Assembly (NCBI RefSeq): GCF_014839805.1
Contig: NC_051138.1
Location: 14,474,020 to 14,538,019, forward strand
DNA: 64,000 nucleotides
Direction: 5' to 3'
Source of the DNA: Manduca sexta
Taxonomy: Eukaryota; Arthropoda; Insecta; Lepidoptera; Sphingidae
The notes beneath the pieces were generated by a model. It was not told where the DNA came from, made no database searches, and worked only from the letters and a program-made list of their open reading frames with translations. The stretch's first letter is position 1. Every line of letters begins with the position of its first letter. The position numbers and the translations under genes are program-made. This document shows, one piece after another, positions 12,203 to 23,740 of this stretch.

Positions 12203-12508
12203 TATTATATACTTGCCCACTGCTGAGCACGGGCCTCCTCTACTACTGAGAGGGATTAGGCCTTAGTCCACCACGCTGGCCTAGTGCGGATTGGTAGACT
12301 TCACACACCTTCGAAATTCCTATAGAGAACTTCTCAGATGTGCAGGTTTCCTCACGATGTTTTCCTTCACCGTTAAAGCGAACGATAAATTCACAAAGAA
12401 TACACACATGATTTTTTAGAAAAGTCAGAGGTGTGTGCCCTTGGGATTTGAACCTGCGGACATTCGTCTCGGCAGTCCGTTCCACACCCAACTAGGCTAT
12501 CGCCGCTT
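12203..12508 (-). repeat. tRNA-derived SINE (family 1), full length
   Basis: Read on the minus strand it opens with GGCGATAGCCTAGTTGGG, which fits a Pol III A-box. The B-box GGTTCAAATCC follows, then the CATGTGTGTATTCTTTGTGA body and a tail of GCAGTGGGCAAGTATAT and TA-rich sequence. It forms the left arm of the palindrome. Confidence 0.8.
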
Positions 12509-12648
12509 TTTCGATAACATATATATCCCGGAAAAACTTATTCACGAATGTGGAGCCGAAGGTAAAAACTAGTACGAAATTATAAGAAATGGTGTAAAAT
12601 GTCCAAACGTCCCTGATACCTAGTATGTAGGCTTATGTAAGTATGTAT

Positions 12649-13900
12649 AGGGGAGACCGGGGCAGAATGGGATACTTAAGAGTCAAAACATCATATAAAA
12701 AAAATGTTACTGTTTAAAAGAATAACTTTTACTCAATTAGGATGTTTGATTAATCAACTATATAAACCCAACAAATTTTACATGCTAAGTCACATTTTTT
12801 TTTGTACTTAGGGACAACAACAAGGAACTGAAATTTCCCTTTTTGCCCCGTGTCAGGGGCATAATGGGAAATGGCACGAGGTAAAAAGAGTACACAATAT
12901 TTTAATCAGACTGGCAGCGGTCCCAAATATGGGCTTCATCCTGTTCGTCGACTCCAGCGCATGAATTATGGACTCAACCATGGCACACGGTACAAATCAC
13001 CCACCCATCCTTCTGTTGACTGTGAATACAAATATGCACAGTAAATACAACAACAGTAATCATTTTCTTCTTCTTTTTGGGCTGAATCAATGACTTTAAT
13101 TTTATTCTTACCACATTTCTCGCTTAGTTTTGTCTTTTTTAGTCTTTTGTTTATCAGGATATAATGAGACTTAACATCTTACGTCTTAGGATGGTGAACG
13201 CATTGGAATACCAAACAATATTTGTTATTTAAATTTTTGGATGGTGTTTCTACTATTTATGGGTGGTCGTATCGCTTACCATCAGGCGAACGGCAAGTGA
13301 GTCTCGTCATTCAAAGCAATTAAGCAATCATAAAAGAAAGAAATATAATGCCTAGTAATCACGCCAGTTACAATGTGCTTAAACATCGGAACACAACAGT
13401 GCATGCACACTGCTGCTTGACAGTAGAAATTGAGGTGGTATCTTCCCAGACGGCCCCTCAATTACGAGAGTCCTACCAACAGTTAACACATATCATTAAA
13501 CTGGGGCAAGACGGGATAGTATCCCGTTATGCCCCAGTAACCACATTAAGTAATGAACTCTGGCATTTCTAACCTAAAACAGTAACCATTTTAAAAAGTA
13601 CTTAACAAAAAGAATCGATATTGCTGTAACGGCATTTAGTTAAAACAATAGTAAAATCTTGTTTAATTATCTCGTATCACACAGACAATTGCACAAAATT
13701 TCGTAAAATAAATTCCAAATTTACATTTCCCTCATTGCGCAGCCAAAACAACTAACGACACGTTCCGTTCCGGCCGACCGTCATGCCGTGATTGAAGTTC
13801 GAACGAATAGCGCCATCGCCGGTTCATTCGCGTATATGACTCAAGCACAGTACAACTTTTCCTGTCTTGCCCCGAACTTCATTTTGCCCCGGTCTCCCCT
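12649..13900. mobile_element. DNA transposon, GGGGAGACCGGGGC termini, non-autonomous
   Basis: Left end AGGGGAGACCGGGGCA (12649) and right end, its reverse complement GCCCCGGTCTCCCCT (13886-13900), form TIRs. Flanking TA on each side suggests a TA target. The 1.25-kb inside has no transposase frame and contains a copy of the GGCGGCAGAAATAGACA-type repeat (about 13160-13520). GCCCC/GGGGC motifs recur inside (12840-12865, 13503-13545). A similar element is at 24797-26015. Confidence 0.65.
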
Positions 13901-14232
13901 ACCTCCGCGAAAACATGTGTGGTATACAATATTTATTTGTGATGGTAATTTATTTTACAAATAACATAGTAATATGTTTATTATATCACTCACAAGTACC
14001 ATTTCTGGAAAAAAATACATTTGATCCCACAAGGCGAGCGGACTAAAATATAAAACAAATGTAAACACAATTAAACCACAAAAAAACCATACATGGCTCA
14101 ATAATTGTCGATCGCAACTCGGTTTAGAAAGAAAGACATAAAAACTGCAATTTTATTAGGTAAAAATAAAATATTTACAATTTATAATAATAAAAATAAA
14201 TACTGTATAATTATTGTTTGCATAAAACTTAC

Positions 14233-15095
14233 TAGTCCATTGAAAAGTTACATTTGGGGTTGCGTTTTTTAGAGGACGTAATTTTATTTTTTGAAGTGTA
14301 GGGGGGGTCAGTCTAAAGCTAAACTAGCTAGCTAAAGCTAGCTAACCTCTCTTATTGTAAAAATAGCTGATAATATTGTGTAGAAGTTGTCGTAAGTAAG
14401 TTTTTCATTAGCATTTTGACTTTTAAAAGTCTTTTAAAAGTCAAAATGCTAATAAAAAAAAAGTAGTTTTCACTAAAGTTAAAATCGTGTCTAAAATCAT
14501 TCGAAATCGTCTGCAGAATTAAAAACAGAATAAAATACATCCGCACGTACAGAAATATGTAGCACAACTAAAAGATATAAGTTGAACGACAACTTCAACA
14601 CAATATTATCAGCTATTTTTACAATAAGATAGGTTAGAAATAATAATAATAATAGCAGGCAGATGTTCTTTTGTTCCCTAATGGTCCCTTGGGTATTTGG
14701 GTATTAATGAGTACAAAAAAAAGTATTATGAACCTTATAAACACACGTTCTGATGACGTTGCAATGAACATTGCTTAACATTGAATTTCTTAACATTTTC
14801 GCTTATAACTTTTTTTATTTATAGTTCTACGACAAAAGTTACTAAACCAAAGTTGTAGAGAATTTAATTTGCAACAAAAATGTTTATACATTTTTTTGTC
14901 AGATAAATAGTTTAAGAGATACATCGTAAAAACCATTTCAACCCCTATTTTCAAGATGGCGGCCGTGGGACAAGGGTGGCGACCCCACAAACTTGGTTTT
15001 AGCTTTAGACTGACCCCCTACACTTCAAAAAATAAAATTGCGTCCTCTAAAAAACGCAAGGTAAGGCCTAAAAAATGAAACATTTCAATGGACTA
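14233..15095. mobile_element. Foldback MITE with nested hairpins
   Basis: TAGTCCATTGA (14233-14243) and its reverse complement (15085-15095) start TIRs of about 110 bp that include TTGCGTTTTTTAGAGGAC and GTGTAGGGGG(GG)TCAGTC. Inside are a second inverted repeat (14341-14400 with 14580-14640) and, within that, a nearly perfect 47-bp palindrome (14407-14453). No coding sequence. Confidence 0.8.
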
Positions 15096-15131
15096 TACCG
15101 TATACACACATTTTATATTTCATTGTTACAA

Positions 15132-15296
15132 CTAAGTACAAAAAAAAATATGTGACTTAGCATGTAAAAGTTATTGGGTTTATATAGTTGATTAATCAAA
15201 CATCCTAATTGAGTAAAAGTTATTCTTTTAAACAGTAACATTTTTTTTATATGATGTTTTGACTCTTAAGTATCCCATTCTGCCCCGGTCTCCCCT
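15132..15296. mobile_element. Inverted terminal fragment of the GGGGAGACCGGGGC element
   Basis: This copies, reversed, the first 160 bp of the element at 12649, ending with the same terminus (GCCCCGGTCTCCCCT at 15282-15296). No other end is present, so it arose with the palindrome and not by its own insertion. Confidence 0.75.
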
Positions 15297-15437
15297 ATAC
15301 ATACTTACATAAGCCTACATACTAGGTATCAGGGACGTTTGGACATTTTACACCATTTCTTATAATTTCGTACTAGTTTTTACCTTCGGCTCCACATTCG
15401 TGAATAAGTTTTTCCGGGATATATATGTTATCGAAAA

Positions 15438-15740
15438 AGCGGCGATAGCCTAGTTGGGTATGGAACGGACTGCTAAGTCCGCAGGTTCAAATCCCAAGGG
15501 CACACACCTCTGAATTTTCTAAAATCATGTGTGTATTCTTTGTGAATTTATCGTTCGCTTTAACGGTGAAGGAAAACATCGTGAGGAAACCTACACATCT
15601 GAGAAGTCCTCTATAGGAATTTCGAAGGTGTGTGAAGACTACCAACCCGCACTAGGCCAGCGTGGTGGACTAAGGCCTAATCCCCTCAGTAGTAGAGGAG
15701 GCCCGTGCTCAGCAGTGGGCAAGTATATTATAATACAGGG
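15438..15740 (+). repeat. tRNA-derived SINE (family 1), full length
   Basis: A-box TAGCCTAGTTGGG, B-box GGTTCAAATCC (15484-15494), body and GCAGTGGGCAAGTATAT tail are all present. It is the mirror partner of 12203-12508. A few bases between the boxes are missing compared with that copy. Confidence 0.85.
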
Positions 15741-15948
15741 CTGATATTATTAATATTATTATTACAATTGTCAAATATTATGCTGCCCAGCCTAACTTCC
15801 TACTTTATTTGAGAAACATGAGCAAGAGCAACAAACAAGAAATAAACATGTATTTAAAAAGAACGCGCGCGTATCGCATACACAAAAGGTCACTTGACAA
15901 AAACACATATTTTTTCCTTCACTGTTTTTATTGTTATTTTTTTTTTAC

Positions 15949-18335
15949 TTAAATATTTATACCGTAAGCCTTTTTAATCTCATCAGCACCCTTTTCAGCC
16001 ATCATTATTATTGGTGCGTTTGTGTTTCCTCTAACTATCTTCCACATGGCACTGCCATCAATGACCCTAAGTCCTTTAGTACCGTATACGCGAAATCTGG
16101 AATCGATGACGCCTTGTCCCTTAGGTCCCATAGCACATGTTCCTACAGGATGCCATAAAGTTGTAACCGTATTCAAAATATAGCATTTCCAAAACTTATG
16201 AGAATTCTTCTTTATACCCCTACACTGCCTTAAATAATCAAACACCGTCGCATTAAGTTTTCTCATATGCGGTGTGTTTAGAACAGTCAAATAATCCTCC
16301 ACACTCCGCGTGTGTTTTTCCAAGTCACTAGGGTTCGTATAATATCCACTAACGATAAGTGCCTTCTTCTTCGGATCTTTGCTTTTCAAGTAGACCCTTC
16401 CTTTGGATTCCGGTCGCAGAAGAGAAACACCCGTAATGAGCGCTTGATTTTTCTCCATAACTTGCGTCATTGAAACACAATAATCATTAACGTATCTAAA
16501 TACATGGGAACAAAGGATTGTAGGTAGAATAGATCCAGCGCTAACCGGGTACGCTATAGTTTGATAATCTGGAAAGGTTTGCGATTTATTCAATGCGACG
16601 TGTCCCATTAACGCAGGATTAGGAAATTTGTCTAGATTGTTTATTATTTCTACATTTTCAACGAACGATGAAGCATTCCTTCCTTTATTAATAACTATTG
16701 GAACTAGAGGATGATCCTGGAGATTTTCACCCACATTCGGTGAATCGAATAAAACTTTTATGTCCATTTCTTCGAGATGTTTCCTGGGACCGATGCCGGA
16801 TAACATTAATAGTTGTGGACTATTGAAAGCCCCACCTGAAAGTATGACTTCTTTATCAGCCATGAGATTTACAATATTTCCATTTGGGAGATTTACCTCT
16901 ACACCAACTGCTCGCATGTTTTCATCAAATAAAATCTTCCTGCAATAAGTTTTTGTTAATACTCGCAGATTTTTACGGTCTTTTATAGGCCTAAGGTATG
17001 CAACCGACGTGCTCTGTCGAATCTTGTTGTCTATAGTGTATGTAGGTAAGGAATATCCTAACTGTTTGTATCCATTAGTATCTATCAGAATTTCATGTCC
17101 ATTTTCCTTGAACGCTGCCAAATCATTTTCTACTCTTCCTTGCCAGGTCGGCCGGGTTACGCCTAGATATCCATCTGTGCCGTGCAGATCAGCTGAAGGG
17201 CTTGACAATATTTCATCTGAACGTAGACGCTCGCTCTTTATAAAGTATGGCAGGACAGAGTCCCAAGACCATCCCTCTAATCCATTTTCCTCCCATTCGT
17301 CGTAGTCTCTCTTATTACCTCTAACGTAAAACATGTAGTTAGCACCGCTGGATCCTCCGAGCATTTTGCCTCTAGTAAAATGAATATTTTTGGTTATGTG
17401 CGCTTGACTCGTGTACCCATCGTTGACACTATAGTAGTTCCAATCTTCGTAAGAGTAGTCCACGAATAAAAATAAACCAGGAAGCTGAAAATTAACAACA
17501 AATAGATTTGGTGATTTTTTTTTTGTAATATTTCCTACTTCATAAATATATGGTGTAAGTTACAGTGATTCAATTATTATATTAAAGCTGGATTGGTAAA
17601 TACCATATAACTTGTGAAAGCTTGCATTGGATCCTAAGGACTGATGATGTTTCATTTTTGATACTCCGAATAAGCCTATCAATGGTGTGACCTATAGATA
17701 TAAATATACCTACCTAGACCTATAAATATAGATTACGACTGTTAATAGTCAAAATAAATAAACGCACCGTAGATTTAAATGAAGGATAGTCCCCCGCCTC
17801 CACAAGCATGACCGTCCAGTTGCTGATCTCAGTCAGTCTGTTGGCCAGCACGCAGCCCGCCGAACCAGCGCCTACTATAATGAAGTCGGCATGTTCCACA
17901 GCTGAAACTAATACAATACAATGTTTAAAAGAGGTGTAAGTAATATGCAAATATTCCATATTCATTTTAGAAAAGTAAGCTATATACTATCTTATGTTTA
18001 AACATCTAAATAAGAAGCATCACGGAAAAAAGAGCACTGTGGAAGTGTCTACAGAAGAAAGTCCAAAAAAAAAATATTTGGTGTAGACAGAGACATAATA
18101 GTTTTTAATTAATTATAGAAATAGTGCCATAGATTTTGACATCTTATAAAATTATTTTTTCGATTTCGCACTGCATCATATTACCTTTTGAAGAGTAATC
18201 CAGAGGATATTCAGCTACATCTAGGTTGAACATAGAAAACAGTGTCAATGCGGTCTCCAGCAACAGGACTATGGGCCTCGCCGCAAGCACCCCCAGACTA
18301 CTGGTGATTGATCCCATGAGATCCATCCTGTTCAA
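15949..18335 (-). CDS. GMC oxidoreductase copy C (glucose dehydrogenase-like)
   Basis: FAD-dependent GMC oxidoreductase, close paralogue of copies A and B. Exons are 18335-18185, 17901-17768 and 17484-15949, the same phases (1, 0) as copy B and the same exon 2 and 3 lengths (134, 1536 bp); 606 codons plus stop. Exon 1 begins [17 protein letters not shown] and is hydrophobic. Exon 2 carries [10 protein letters not shown] and VEAGD for FAD binding, with acceptor TTTCAG|CTGTGG and donor GTGCGT. Exon 3 has [35 protein letters not shown], the catalytic [11 protein letters not shown] and [18 protein letters not shown] replaces [11 protein letters not shown] of copy B next to the second active-site residue, so the pocket may differ. 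The frame is intact. The palindrome and a SINE end about 180 bp past its stop codon. Confidence 0.9.
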
Positions 18336-18384
18336 AGAATGTGAGTTGAATTATTTAATTTTTGGCGCGGAATATTTACACACA

Positions 18385-18545
18385 CACACATTACGCATTT
18401 ATCCCCGAAGGGGAATGCAGAGGGGGCACCCACTTTTCGCCAAATGTGTTCCGCATATCACTGCTCGACACGGGATTCGAACATGGGACCTCAGAGCGCT
18501 GCCGCGCAGCGCATGCAGTATAACTAAGCCACCGAGGCAGTCCGC
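18385..18545 (-). repeat. tRNA-derived SINE (family 2)
   Basis: On the minus strand it opens GCCTCGGTGGCTTAGTTATA, with a B-box-like GGTTCGAATCC degenerate at GTTCGAATCCCG. It ends in TTCCCCTTCGGGGATAAATG. The same family is at 26350-26470 and 48885-49105. It lies directly upstream of GMC copy C. Confidence 0.65.
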
Positions 18546-18549
18546 AGAA

Positions 18550-19370
18550 TATTTAATGTAAATCATATTTAAAATTTATATAGAAAATGATGAATTTAAT
18601 GGTAAAATACTTTTTTTCTGCGTTACATGAGACCTACCAGCGCAAATTGATAGCAATTCTTCAATAAATGTAATCCGTACTGATAGCAAAATAAAATATA
18701 TATAAAGGAATATTCTAGAATATGTGTGACATAACCATATTATGAAATCGATAATTATAATCGTTTTCAAGAATTTAATATTCCCACACCCCATATACTG
18801 GTATTAATACAGTACATAATATTGCGAAAATAAATAATTATAAAACACTTATATTAATTAAATCGTCAATATTTTGAATACTATATATCCGGGATTAAGA
18901 AAAAAATGTTTTTAAATACAAATATTTAAAGAACATACTTAGTAAGTTATTTTAATATTTTTATAAAATCAACAGACAACTAAGTAACTCGCCTGGTGAT
19001 AACCGCAAACTATAAACAATAGCAGAAAACACGGAAGGTAGAAGTGCAAAACACTGCACAGCATGGAGCGCACTGCCTACTGAGGCGTTAGTTATTAAAA
19101 AAGTGCTATAAGTTACAACGAATTATAATATTATAATTACTTTGCCTTATTGTTCTCCAATGCGAAAAACAACTGGTTTTCGGCTGAAATAGACAATGCA
19201 ATTTGATGATCTTGCTAAAGATTCTCGCATATAAAAATACGCTATAGTAAATTTTCCAATCAATTTCAGAAGCGTAATCACGCTACAATTTGCTGGGGCT
19301 GCAATCTTTGCTGATGTATGGCTAGAGGTCTAACATAAAATAAGGGTTCCATTTAAACCCGGAAAAATAC
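18550..19370. other. Intergenic, no gene seen
   Basis: AT-rich sequence upstream of GMC copy C; nothing recognisable as coding. Confidence 0.4.
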
Positions 19371-19440
19371 ATAGCGGGATTTTTATCCCGAAAAAACTTT
19401 TTTACGCGGACTGAGGCTCGAGCAAAAACTAGTGATATAA
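19370..19440 (+). repeat. 3' end of a common lepidopteran dispersed repeat
   Basis: CCCGGAAAAAT...ATCCCG, then ACGCGGACTGAGGCTCGAGC and AAAAACTAGT, resemble the tail of the repeat at 40120-40440. Only the end is kept. Confidence 0.4.
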
Positions 19441-19689
19441 TGCTTTTAGTAATTTAGGTTTTTTTATACATTAAATAATTATGAGAATAGACAAAGCGAC
19501 TAAGGCTAACGCTATGTCGGCTTCAGACGACACAAACTCAGTATACATCTCTAAGTCACTTGCTTGAAGGCAAACAAGGTAATACTGGTGGTATGATAAA
19601 TTTATATACCTTCAGATAGTGACCACCGTATACGGTATACTTACAAGGTGTTTAAATACGCCATAATGACCCACGTAAGTGTATCACGT

Positions 19690-19830
19690 TCCGGGATTAG
19701 TCTGTGTTCGGTTCCAACAGGCCGGCATAATTGTGTCGACTGTAGAGGGGTACTCATCTCTCGTCAGTCGACATTCTATTAGACCTCACTTTATACCATC
19801 AAGTGTAGTGGGATCATTTTCCCGTGCCCG
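19690..19830 (+). repeat. Dispersed repeat, GGCCGGCATAATTGTGTCGA family
   Basis: Shares GCCGGCATAATTGTGTCGA, TC(A)GTCGA and CCATCAAGTG phrases with 24250-24400 (same strand) and, reversed, with 39835-39960. Non-coding and of unknown class. Confidence 0.55.
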
Positions 19831-20081
19831 TTCAAAATATTTTAATTCCGCTTACGTAATAAATACCTAAAATACTCGAGACGTTGGTACTAATAGCGAC
19901 GAAATCTAAGAAGGATCATTTAATTCATACGATATAGTGACTATCATTGACGTATATTTTATAGACAGGCACGTCTATATAAGCTGGTTGTTCTAAATCT
20001 GAATTAAAATTATAATCCAAACGTCACTGTTATAACCTATTTATTTACTTGAACAACAAATAATTTTATTTAATCGACTAA

Positions 20082-22021
20082 CGCCCGAAATTAATAACCA
20101 ATCCTAATCCAATGTATGCCATCTAAGATTGATAATTCATTCGTTTTTATGGATAAAGCATGCCAATAACCAATCCATAGATTCAGTAAGCTATCTCTAA
20201 CAATAATCGATCTTTGAGAGGACGGATTACAGATCATAGATTACCCTCTGTTTGAAAATGACAGTTTACGCTTGCCAATACTCTATCTACCCGTTTTGAC
20301 ATTTGATTTGATTGTTGTAAACAATCGCATTTTCCAATCGGACCAATTCCTCAGTTTACTCAATATGTTTTGAATATCGCTTACACTGATTTTAAGGGAA
20401 ACGAAAAGGCAATGGAAATATCCATATTCTCTAGCGACAGTGACGACAGTGATTTGGAGGGACTAGCGATACTGATAGCGAAACTGAAAGTCGCGCTTCA
20501 TCACGGGTAATGAAAAGAGTTAACTACATGCAGACCCTGGATGAGTTTGATTTCACGTTTGGATTAGGCTTTCGAAATCTGCTTGCCAATCATTGTTAGT
20601 TAAACTGATCTCGTATATTCGTGTTACTTCTATGTACAAGGTAAATAATTATTGACATTATTTACAAAAATACCGTACCTACCGAACTATTAGATAGGTA
20701 CTAACAAGGGGCAATTGCATCGTTTTTCAGGAACTATGGTGTTTCTCCATTCCATCAACTTTTGCTGAGGAATAGGAAATATTTATATTATCTTTTCAGG
20801 ACATTTGGTACATGGAAACGTCGCTTCCCTGTGACTGCATTGACATTGCGTTTATCTTTACCTAAAGTTCAAACAATAATAATTGCAACTGCAGTTTTGC
20901 ACAATATTTGTCGGAATCACAGGCTAGAGGAAATTCCAACCCAAGTGGAATTATCAACTGCTGATATTATTAATTATGAGAACAATATAGAGAATCAAGA
21001 TATTGGAGAAAGAACAGCATTAGCAAATAACTTCTTTACTTAGTAAAATAAAATACCTTTACAATCACTGCTATTTATTTTATTGCTTATCTACATTTTT
21101 AATTCACAATAATAATTACAAATTAACATAGTTTTATTAGTTGAAAGTTAAAACATAGAAACAGGCAAAATTTCCATACATTATCTATACTATTATATAA
21201 AGCTGAAGAGTATGTTCGTTTGAACGCGCTGGTCTCAGGAACTTCCGGTTCGAATTGAAAAATTCTTGTAGTGTTGGATAGCCCATTTATTGAGGATGGC
21301 TATTATAGGGTATATGTATATCATCACACCATAGTGTGATGATTTTTGGTCCCATTGGTCATAACCAATGGGACCAAAAACGGCTAAAATTGATTACTTT
21401 TGAGAGCTTCCGTTGCGTGCGCTGCATAAACGGTTAAAGTTATGCAACAATTATGTATAACGGAATTGTAATTTGTTCCATAACACTGGATAATGTGTAC
21501 AGAGTCAATTATTATTATATGGCACCGAGTTTACTGCGTACTTCATACTAAAAACTAAATCCTTTAAAGATTTATTAATATATTATGAACAATGTTATTA
21601 AACTTCAGTGTCAAAATATGTCAGCAACCACATTACTCACGTTCCATTTTGAAACTAATTAAAAAGTTTGTATCTTAAATATGACATGTACTAATTATTA
21701 ATTATTTCTTTTGAGGGCTAAAATACATAAAATATTTTTTTATTACTCCAACTCTTATTTTTCGCAATTAGGCAAATATTGAAACGAATAGTTTGTATGG
21801 AAATTACAAAAAGTATTTTTTACGAATGGAATATTCTGCATAAAATGGAATGGTCAGGAGGGAACGCATCTGGAAAGGATTGCCAGCGATCTATCGTTGA
21901 AGGCAAGCAAGGATAGGCGAGTTAAGATATTGGCATGCCGATAGGAGACCAATCGAAAGATAGTCGGCAATCTAAGATAGTTTTCAGTCTTGGATAGTAG
22001 ATACATTATTAATTTCGGGCG
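20082..22021 (+). mobile_element. PIF/Harbinger transposon relic with intact ends
   Basis: TIRs CGCCCGAAATTAATAA (20082-20097) and the matching right end (22006-22021) are flanked on both sides by TAA, the three-base TWA-type target duplication of Harbinger elements. The element is 1940 bp. Inside are a HARBI1-like N-terminus (MEISIFSSDSDDSD at 20412, then a frameshift to RVNYMQTLDEFDF near 20515) and the transposase C-terminus (20762-21043, with LPKVQTIIIATAVLHNICRN). The part between, including most of the DDE catalytic core, is deleted, so it cannot make an active transposase. An unrelated repeat starts near 21185 (ATTATATAAAGCTGAAGAG). Confidence 0.88.
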
Positions 22022-22087
22022 TAATATTTTTATTCAAATCCAGGTTTACACTTAGAATTGAGTTTTTGTATTATGAGCGCCACTTCG

Positions 22088-22190
22088 TATATAAGCACAC
22101 GCTGTCAATATTGAAATCATACTAAAGTCAGATGTACGGATTGCAGTACAGTTGCGTCGAACACAATGAGTGTACGGAACGCTAGATCCA
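22088..22190 (+). promoter_or_regulatory. Candidate TATA promoter and tiny first exon
   Basis: A TATATAAG box (22088-22095) lies upstream of TCATAC/TCAGA initiator-like bases (22117-22131). ATGAGTGTACGGAACGC (22165) reads MSVRNARS and then meets a GTAAGT donor (22191). No downstream exon could be identified, so this may be chance or a first exon of a gene to the right that I cannot see. Confidence 0.22.
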
Positions 22191-22199
22191 GTAAGTAAT

Positions 22200-23610
22200 A
22201 CACGTAACGGTGAAAATAGTGACTACACAGATTGTGATTGAATTGTGATCAGGTCGGAGTAATCGAAGTGCGTAATAATATGATTAACAGCAAAATACAT
22301 TAATTCTCTAGGTAATTGCCATAATTATGTCAACACACGTAATTGCCTAACACTCAGACCTCACAATATAACATGTAAATACCTCAAGTGATGTAAGTTC
22401 AATAATTTATAATTACTATCAATCAATGCTTAATGCATCTTCGACATTACATAGGGTAAAACCAGATGAGATCGAATTTTCACTCACTAGACGGAACTTA
22501 TTTATTGTTAGTTCCCTTCGTTACGGTTCATAGGTAATTTCGTTCGAACTTAGACTAGAAAAGACAAGGGAAATAAGAAAATCATAAAGAACTTAAAGGT
22601 TTTACGACCTTGTGTTAAATAGTTCGGTGACAAGACTTAATAAAATGAAGTATATTTTCTGAGTTAAATGGTCAGTTTTTGACATGAGCTTTAATAACTT
22701 TTTAATGGTCAGATTGTTAGTTCGCGTATCTGTATTCGTTGATGTCTCATCCTCTTCCTGCGACCGTCCTGGGCCTAGGTTTGTAGCACGTTAGTGAGTT
22801 GGCCTCAGCATGGTCGCTTAATTTTTTAGAGTAACGAGCTCCAAAGGGCTCACCCAAAAGTGGTATGTGTTTGTATAAGCCGACCATCATCAGGCTAACA
22901 AACATGAATAATACAAAATAATCATGTGAATAATATAAAAAAGTAGAACTAAACTTTAACATATTATACTCAATATGGCGCTTGGTTTGAACATACTTTT
23001 TATTAAAAATATATGTGCCCCTATACTTCGAATAATAAAGAGAGATAGCAATATCAGACCGTGGTTAGGTAATCATATAGAATGAGCATGTAAAAACATA
23101 GTATTTATAATGAATACGAAACATTTATGAAGCTTATACAACCTATGAAATGTCCAGAAATATTTTTTAAGGAAAATATTGGTTACACAGGGGATATACA
23201 ATCACTAGATGTAGCCACATCCGGGAGGGATGGCCAATAGTAACTATAAAAGTTAAATGTGAGGTTTATTCTACTACTTATAATACTTAATAACTTTAAT
23301 TTTTTTAAGGTTTTATTTATTAATTGTAGTTTTAAATTCTTCGTCTTCCAAAAAATCTGTGGCCTTACCTCCTAGTTTGCCTATACGTGTAGATAAATAC
23401 ATCAATAAAGTATTGACAAAACCAAAAAAAAAATCTATTGCGTATGGAATTATTCTGATCTTTTTCTCCTGGAATGAAGTTCGCAGATTCAAAACACGAG
23501 ACAAACTGCAACATCTCTATTTAAAAACTTATGTGATTATTTTTAACAATTATAATTAGCTTTAATGTGAAAGAAAAGATTATAAGAAAACATACATACC
23601 TAAGAATTTT
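22200..23610. other. No gene seen
   Basis: AT-rich sequence. Short open frames at 22747-22962 and 23313-23559 have no family likeness and overlap on opposite strands. Confidence 0.4.
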
Positions 23611-23614
23611 AGAT

Positions 23615-23740
23615 AATAATTTCGAAAGTGTGTAACGTCTCCCAACCCGCACTATGCCAATGCGGTGTACCGACTAAAGCTTACGTCCTCAGTAGTAGAG
23701 GAGGCCCGACCTGAGAAGTGACTCAGTGTTATATATTACT
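23615..23740 (+). repeat. tRNA-derived SINE (family 1), 3' fragment, diverged
   Basis: Keeps AGTAGTAGAGGAGGCCCG and the CCCGCACTA(G/T)GCCA stretch of family 1. The head with the Pol III boxes is missing. Confidence 0.6.

Larger units (their letters stand above)
12175..15770. repeat. Large inverted repeat, arms about 640 bp
   Basis: Left arm 12175-12811 pairs with right arm 15132-15770; paired positions sum to about 27945. Each arm holds a complete SINE, a 140-bp unique flank (ATATATCCCGGAAAAAC...) and the first 160 bp of a GGGGAGACCGGGGC-ended transposon. The centre holds the rest of that transposon plus a second foldback element at 14233-15095. Arm identity is high, with few mismatches visible. 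Confidence 0.9.
11985..17800. repeat. Segmental duplication, copy 2 (partner 1-2650)
   Basis: Duplicate of the block at the window start, holding GMC copy C. Compared with copy 1 it has about 3 kb extra (about 12434-15467), the inside of the palindrome described separately. Exon 3 of the two GMC copies differs at only scattered bases, so the duplication or a later conversion is recent. Confidence 0.88.

Noticed and set aside
12243..12491. Open frames of 71-102 codons at 259-495, 12243-12491, 15529-15744 and 60253-60561
   Set aside because: They are translations of family 1 SINE copies; the similar peptides reflect repeat copies, not a gene family.
20762..21043. Host HARBI1 gene
   Set aside because: It lies between Harbinger TIRs with a TAA duplication and lacks the catalytic core, so it is transposon debris.
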